Assembly (NCBI GenBank): GCA_038227745.1
Contig: JBBRPS010000535.1
Span: 1 to 7,232 of the forward strand
Reading direction: 5' to 3'
DNA length: 7,232 nucleotides
DNA from: DASPXY01 sp038227745
GTDB taxonomy: Bacteria > Planctomycetota > Planctomycetia > Gemmatales > Gemmataceae
Shown: positions 4,550 through 7,232 of the stretch, one piece after another
Layout of the letters: each line of letters begins with the position of its first letter
Position numbering within the stretch: the first letter of the stretch is position 1
Program-made: the position numbers and the translations under genes
Notes under the pieces: generated by a model
The model's input: the letters and a program-made list of their open reading frames with translations, nothing else
Told to the model about the DNA's origin: nothing
Database searches by the model: none

Positions 4550-7232
4550 CTATTGCTGCCTGGTAACAAGAGTTACATCGACCGTTTCATAGTTGATGTC
4601 GAGGAACAGACCGCCGCCCAGATCGATCGTGTCGCCCGCATTCGCGAAACCGCCGTTCCTTGAAGCGAAGGTCAGGATCTGGAAGGTAGCGCCGGCGCTC
4701 GGGTCAAAGCCGTTTAGGCGCAAGACGGTCAGGGTACCTCCGAGGATCGCGTTCCCGCTAATGTTGAGTTGGCTGTACCCCGTATCCGGTATCGTGCCGC
4801 CGACCTCGACGACGAGGCTGGCACTAGCGTCCAACTCAAAGTCGCCATTCACAACAGTGGTCCCGGCTTGAGTCCCCCCGCCGGCGCGAAAGGTAGCGCC
4901 CGTACGGTTCACAATCAGGCGCGTGTTGACGATACCAGGACCCAGGATTTGACCTTCGTTGATGATTGCGATTCCCCCCGTGTGAGTGAGCGTGCCACCG
5001 TTCAGCTCGATGATGCCGGCAGCCTCGTTCCGCAGCGAGGGAGCGCTGCTGCTGAGGGTGAACCTGTTGATCTGAGTCCGCCCTCCGATCTGCCAGAAAG
5101 CCCCGGAGACATCAAGGTTGCCCTGCAGGCTAATACTGCCGGCTACATTCAGCAGGACAGCAGTCACCTCCCCGGAGGCCTGGAAGGTGACGCCGGCACG
5201 GAGGTAGAAGTTGCGGCCGATCACCGTCCCGCCATTGAGCGTGATGGTTCCGCTGCTGATCTCAATATCCAGGAGCGAGACGCTGCCGGATTTATAAGTC
5301 CCAATCCCCAAGTTCGTCACGGCGGTCTGCCCACTTTGGGTGAATCCACCCGCAAAGTTCACACTGCCGTCCGCCTGGACCGTGCCACCGTTGTTCTGGA
5401 ACGCGAGTTGGATCGTCGTGGTGCCGAGATACTCCGAGAGGTGCTTCTGGAACACCCCGTTGTTTTGCACGACGAACGGCCCAGCTTGACCACCTAGGTT
5501 CGTGATGGCCAGGTCGTTCCACACGTCGAACCGGCCGCCATCCGTGACGATGGTGCCGCCGTTCTGTACCGCGATGTTCCCGCGAAGGTCACCAGCCGCC
5601 CCCCAGACCGCCGTCCCGTAGTTCAGGAGCTGGCGCCTGTCCAGGGTATGATCGTCAACTCCATTGATGGCGAGGGTTCCCCCCATGGGGATCTCCGTGA
5701 TACCAGCGGCGCCGGCCCCGGGGTCCGGTGACGTCATGGTCCCCCCGTTCCAGCGGAAATTGTGGACCACGAGCGTTCCCAGGCCGTCCAAGGTTCCCCC
5801 GGCCTCCCCAGGATCGTCCCCGGCTTCCAGAGAGACATTGTCGGCCAGGATGATGTTACTCTCGGCGACCGTCAATTTGCCGGCCTGGCGGATAACATAC
5901 CAGCCCTCCCCACGGAGCATGTACGAATCGCTGTCGGCCTGGTTGGCGTCCAGCGTAATGTCCGTCTGCCCCCCGATGGGCGAAGCCTCCAGGAACATGG
6001 AACGCCCCGCTTGCACCTGAAACGTACCCGTACTGACGCCCGTGACGTCCCCGAGGTGAAGATCGCCGGTGTTGATCTGAACCGAACCGCGGTTCTCAAA
6101 AGTAAGAGTACTCAAGGTAGCCCCCGGCGCGGTGGTTACCTGGATGACCCCGCCGGAGTTCACAAACGTCCCGGGCCCGTGCATGGTGGCGTAGTTGCCC
6201 ATTCCGGGACTCATGTTGAACGTCCCCTCATTCAGGATCGTGCCGGTCATCTCCCAGATTGCAGTTCCCCCATTCCAGTTGAGTGTCCCTTGGTTGTCCA
6301 GCAAACGGGCGTCCTGCTCAATGGCGTCGGTATAAGAGATGTTCAGAATGCCGCCACCCTGAACGGTCGTGGTCCCCGAGCCTTGCATGAACCCCCCAGT
6401 CCAGTTCATGGTGCCGTTGATCAGCACGCTCCCCGTCCCGTCGATCAGCCCCGTCGTGTTGAGAACGCCGTTGACGATCACGGTGTTGGCGGCCCCGACG
6501 GTCCCGCCAGGAGCATTGGTGGTGTTGGCGTTGAGTATCACGGTCCCGGTGCCGCCCACGGTACCTGTGTTGTTCAGGTTGTTGTTGACCACGATCGTGC
6601 CGGGACCCCCGAGCGTCCCGGTGTTATTCTGGGGGGCGTTGCCGCCGTTGTTGACGGGACCGTTGAAAGCGATCTGGCCGTCTTCGGCGGCGTCCACCGT
6701 GCCGGTGTTGTTGACCGTCGCCGCGACCGTGAGCAGCGTGGCCGCCCCCAGCGTCCGCAACGTCCCCTCGACGTTCACGGTGCCCCCCATGCTGTTCACC
6801 CAGCAACTCAGGTTGCCCTGCGCCGCGAAGTCCCCTCCGGCCTGCACGTCCAGGGTGCCGCCCATCATACCGGTGATGTCTCCTCCCGACCAGGTGGCCG
6901 TGCCGGCGTCGTTGAAGGTCCAGGTGTCGAGCACTTTCGCGTCGCCGTGGAGAACCGCCGTCGCGCCCCCCGCGATTTGCGTCACGCCGCCCCACCCGCT
7001 CATACTGCCGCCTGTCCAGTCGAGCGTGCCGTTGATCGTGAGCGTCCCCATTCCCGTTATCTGCCCGGTCGGCTCAAGGGAGAGGTTCTCGACGGTCGGG
7101 GTGGTTTCGATATTCGCGGTCGCGTTGTCCGTGATCCGCAGCAGGCCGTCGCCGACCACCGTGGCGGCGCCGAACATGAACGTGCCCGAGTGCAGGGTCA
7201 GTTGCGTGCCCGAGGCGATCTGCACCCTGCCG
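4550..7232 (-). CDS. Exported beta-helix repeat protein, 5' end outside window
   Basis: The visible 893 residues are the C-terminal part of a larger protein. The frame is open through the window edge, and the GTG at 7225 lies inside a repeat (…GRVQIASGTQLTLHSG), so it is not the start. The sequence is rich in Gly, Thr, Asn and Val and poor in Cys and Lys, built of short strands ending in G/N turns, as in pectin-lyase-like and autotransporter passenger beta-helices. One recurring unit is 'xWxGGxxxG' (LDWTGGSMSG, TWSGGDITG, MNWTGGFMQG, LNWNGGTAIW, FRWNGGTMTS). Another is 'NNTGTVGGTGTVIxN', dense at about 6430-6720. The last 125 residues (about 4928-4553) form a distinct closing domain: GTTVVNGDFELDASASLVVE, a GYSQLNISGNAILGGTLTV stretch, GATFQILTFASRNGGF, and a short tail ending VTLVTRQQ. 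No outer-membrane barrel, PEP-CTERM or LPXTG sorting motif is present at this end. Its role, possibly adhesion or surface layer, is inferred only from the architecture. Confidence 0.92.
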   Translation of the reverse strand, partial: GRVQIASGTQLTLHSGTFMFGAATVVGDGLLRITDNATANIETTPTVENLSLEPTGQITGMGTLTINGTLDWTGGSMSGWGGVTQIAGGATAVLHGDAKVLDTWTFNDAGTATWSGGDITGMMGGTLDVQAGGDFAAQGNLSCWVNSMGGTVNVEGTLRTLGAATLLTVAATVNNTGTVDAAEDGQIAFNGPVNNGGNAPQNNTGTLGGPGTIVVNNNLNNTGTVGGTGTVILNANTTNAPGGTVGAANTVIVNGVLNTTGLIDGTGSVLINGTMNWTGGFMQGSGTTTVQGGGILNISYTDAIEQDARLLDNQGTLNWNGGTAIWEMTGTILNEGTFNMSPGMGNYATMHGPGTFVNSGGVIQVTTAPGATLSTLTFENRGSVQINTGDLHLGDVTGVSTGTFQVQAGRSMFLEASPIGGQTDITLDANQADSDSYMLRGEGWYVIRQAGKLTVAESNIILADNVSLEAGDDPGEAGGTLDGLGTLVVHNFRWNGGTMTSPDPGAGAAGITEIPMGGTLAINGVDDHTLDRRQLLNYGTAVWGAAGDLRGNIAVQNGGTIVTDGGRFDVWNDLAITNLGGQAGPFVVQNNGVFQKHLSEYLGTTTIQLAFQNNGGTVQADGSVNFAGGFTQSGQTAVTNLGIGTYKSGSVSLLDIEISSGTITLNGGTVIGRNFYLRAGVTFQASGEVTAVLLNVAGSISLQGNLDVSGAFWQIGGRTQINRFTLSSSAPSLRNEAAGIIELNGGTLTHTGGIAIINEGQILGPGIVNTRLIVNRTGATFRAGGGTQAGTTVVNGDFELDASASLVVEVGGTIPDTGYSQLNISGNAILGGTLTVLRLNGFDPSAGATFQILTFASRNGGFANAGDTIDLGGGLFLDINYETVDVTLVTRQQ

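Noticed and set aside
7223..7225. GTG as the start of the beta-helix protein
   Set aside because: The frame is open to the window edge and the flanking residues already belong to the repeat pattern, so the true start lies outside.

Overview
This is a high-GC bacterial window. It most resembles a planctomycete, probably of the Gemmata/Gemmataceae type. The evidence is an exported protein made of many 'FSPDGKTLA…LWDV' WD40 blades, a very long exported beta-helix protein with 'WTGG' and 'NNTGTV' repeats, and a small alpha-helical protein of a type I associate with planctomycete genomes. The assignment comes from recalled family patterns, not from a search.

The left part (about 1-2043) holds four plus-strand genes. 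A C/G-rich hairpin at the window edge is followed by a plausible sigma70-type promoter. Next come a small VOC (glyoxalase/bleomycin-resistance fold) protein, a short exported protein with a BamE/SmpA-like C-terminal half, a protein of unknown function with a C-terminal membrane anchor, and a 93-residue helical protein. The last two sit head to tail and may be coupled. No shared pathway is evident for the four.

The right part (about 2222-7232) is all minus-strand and converges on the first part. In transcription order it holds the C-terminal 893 residues of an exported beta-helix protein that runs off the window; a strong hairpin; a 651-residue secreted protein with 14 WD40 blades, read as two seven-bladed propellers each ending in a 'WDVPxxKP' cap; and, 47 bp later, an 82-residue secreted protein with one blade and the same cap. 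The close spacing and shared export signals suggest one set of extracytoplasmic or surface proteins. Function is not shown by the sequence.

The convergent junction (2044-2221) is the oddest stretch. It contains a perfect 15-bp inverted repeat, a likely two-way terminator. It also contains a 37-bp direct repeat that duplicates the 3' end of the one-blade WD40 gene. Exactly between the two copies lie 37 bases that carry the first 12 codons of what looks like a HAD-type phosphatase gene. This looks like a recombination or template-switch scar, or an assembly error.
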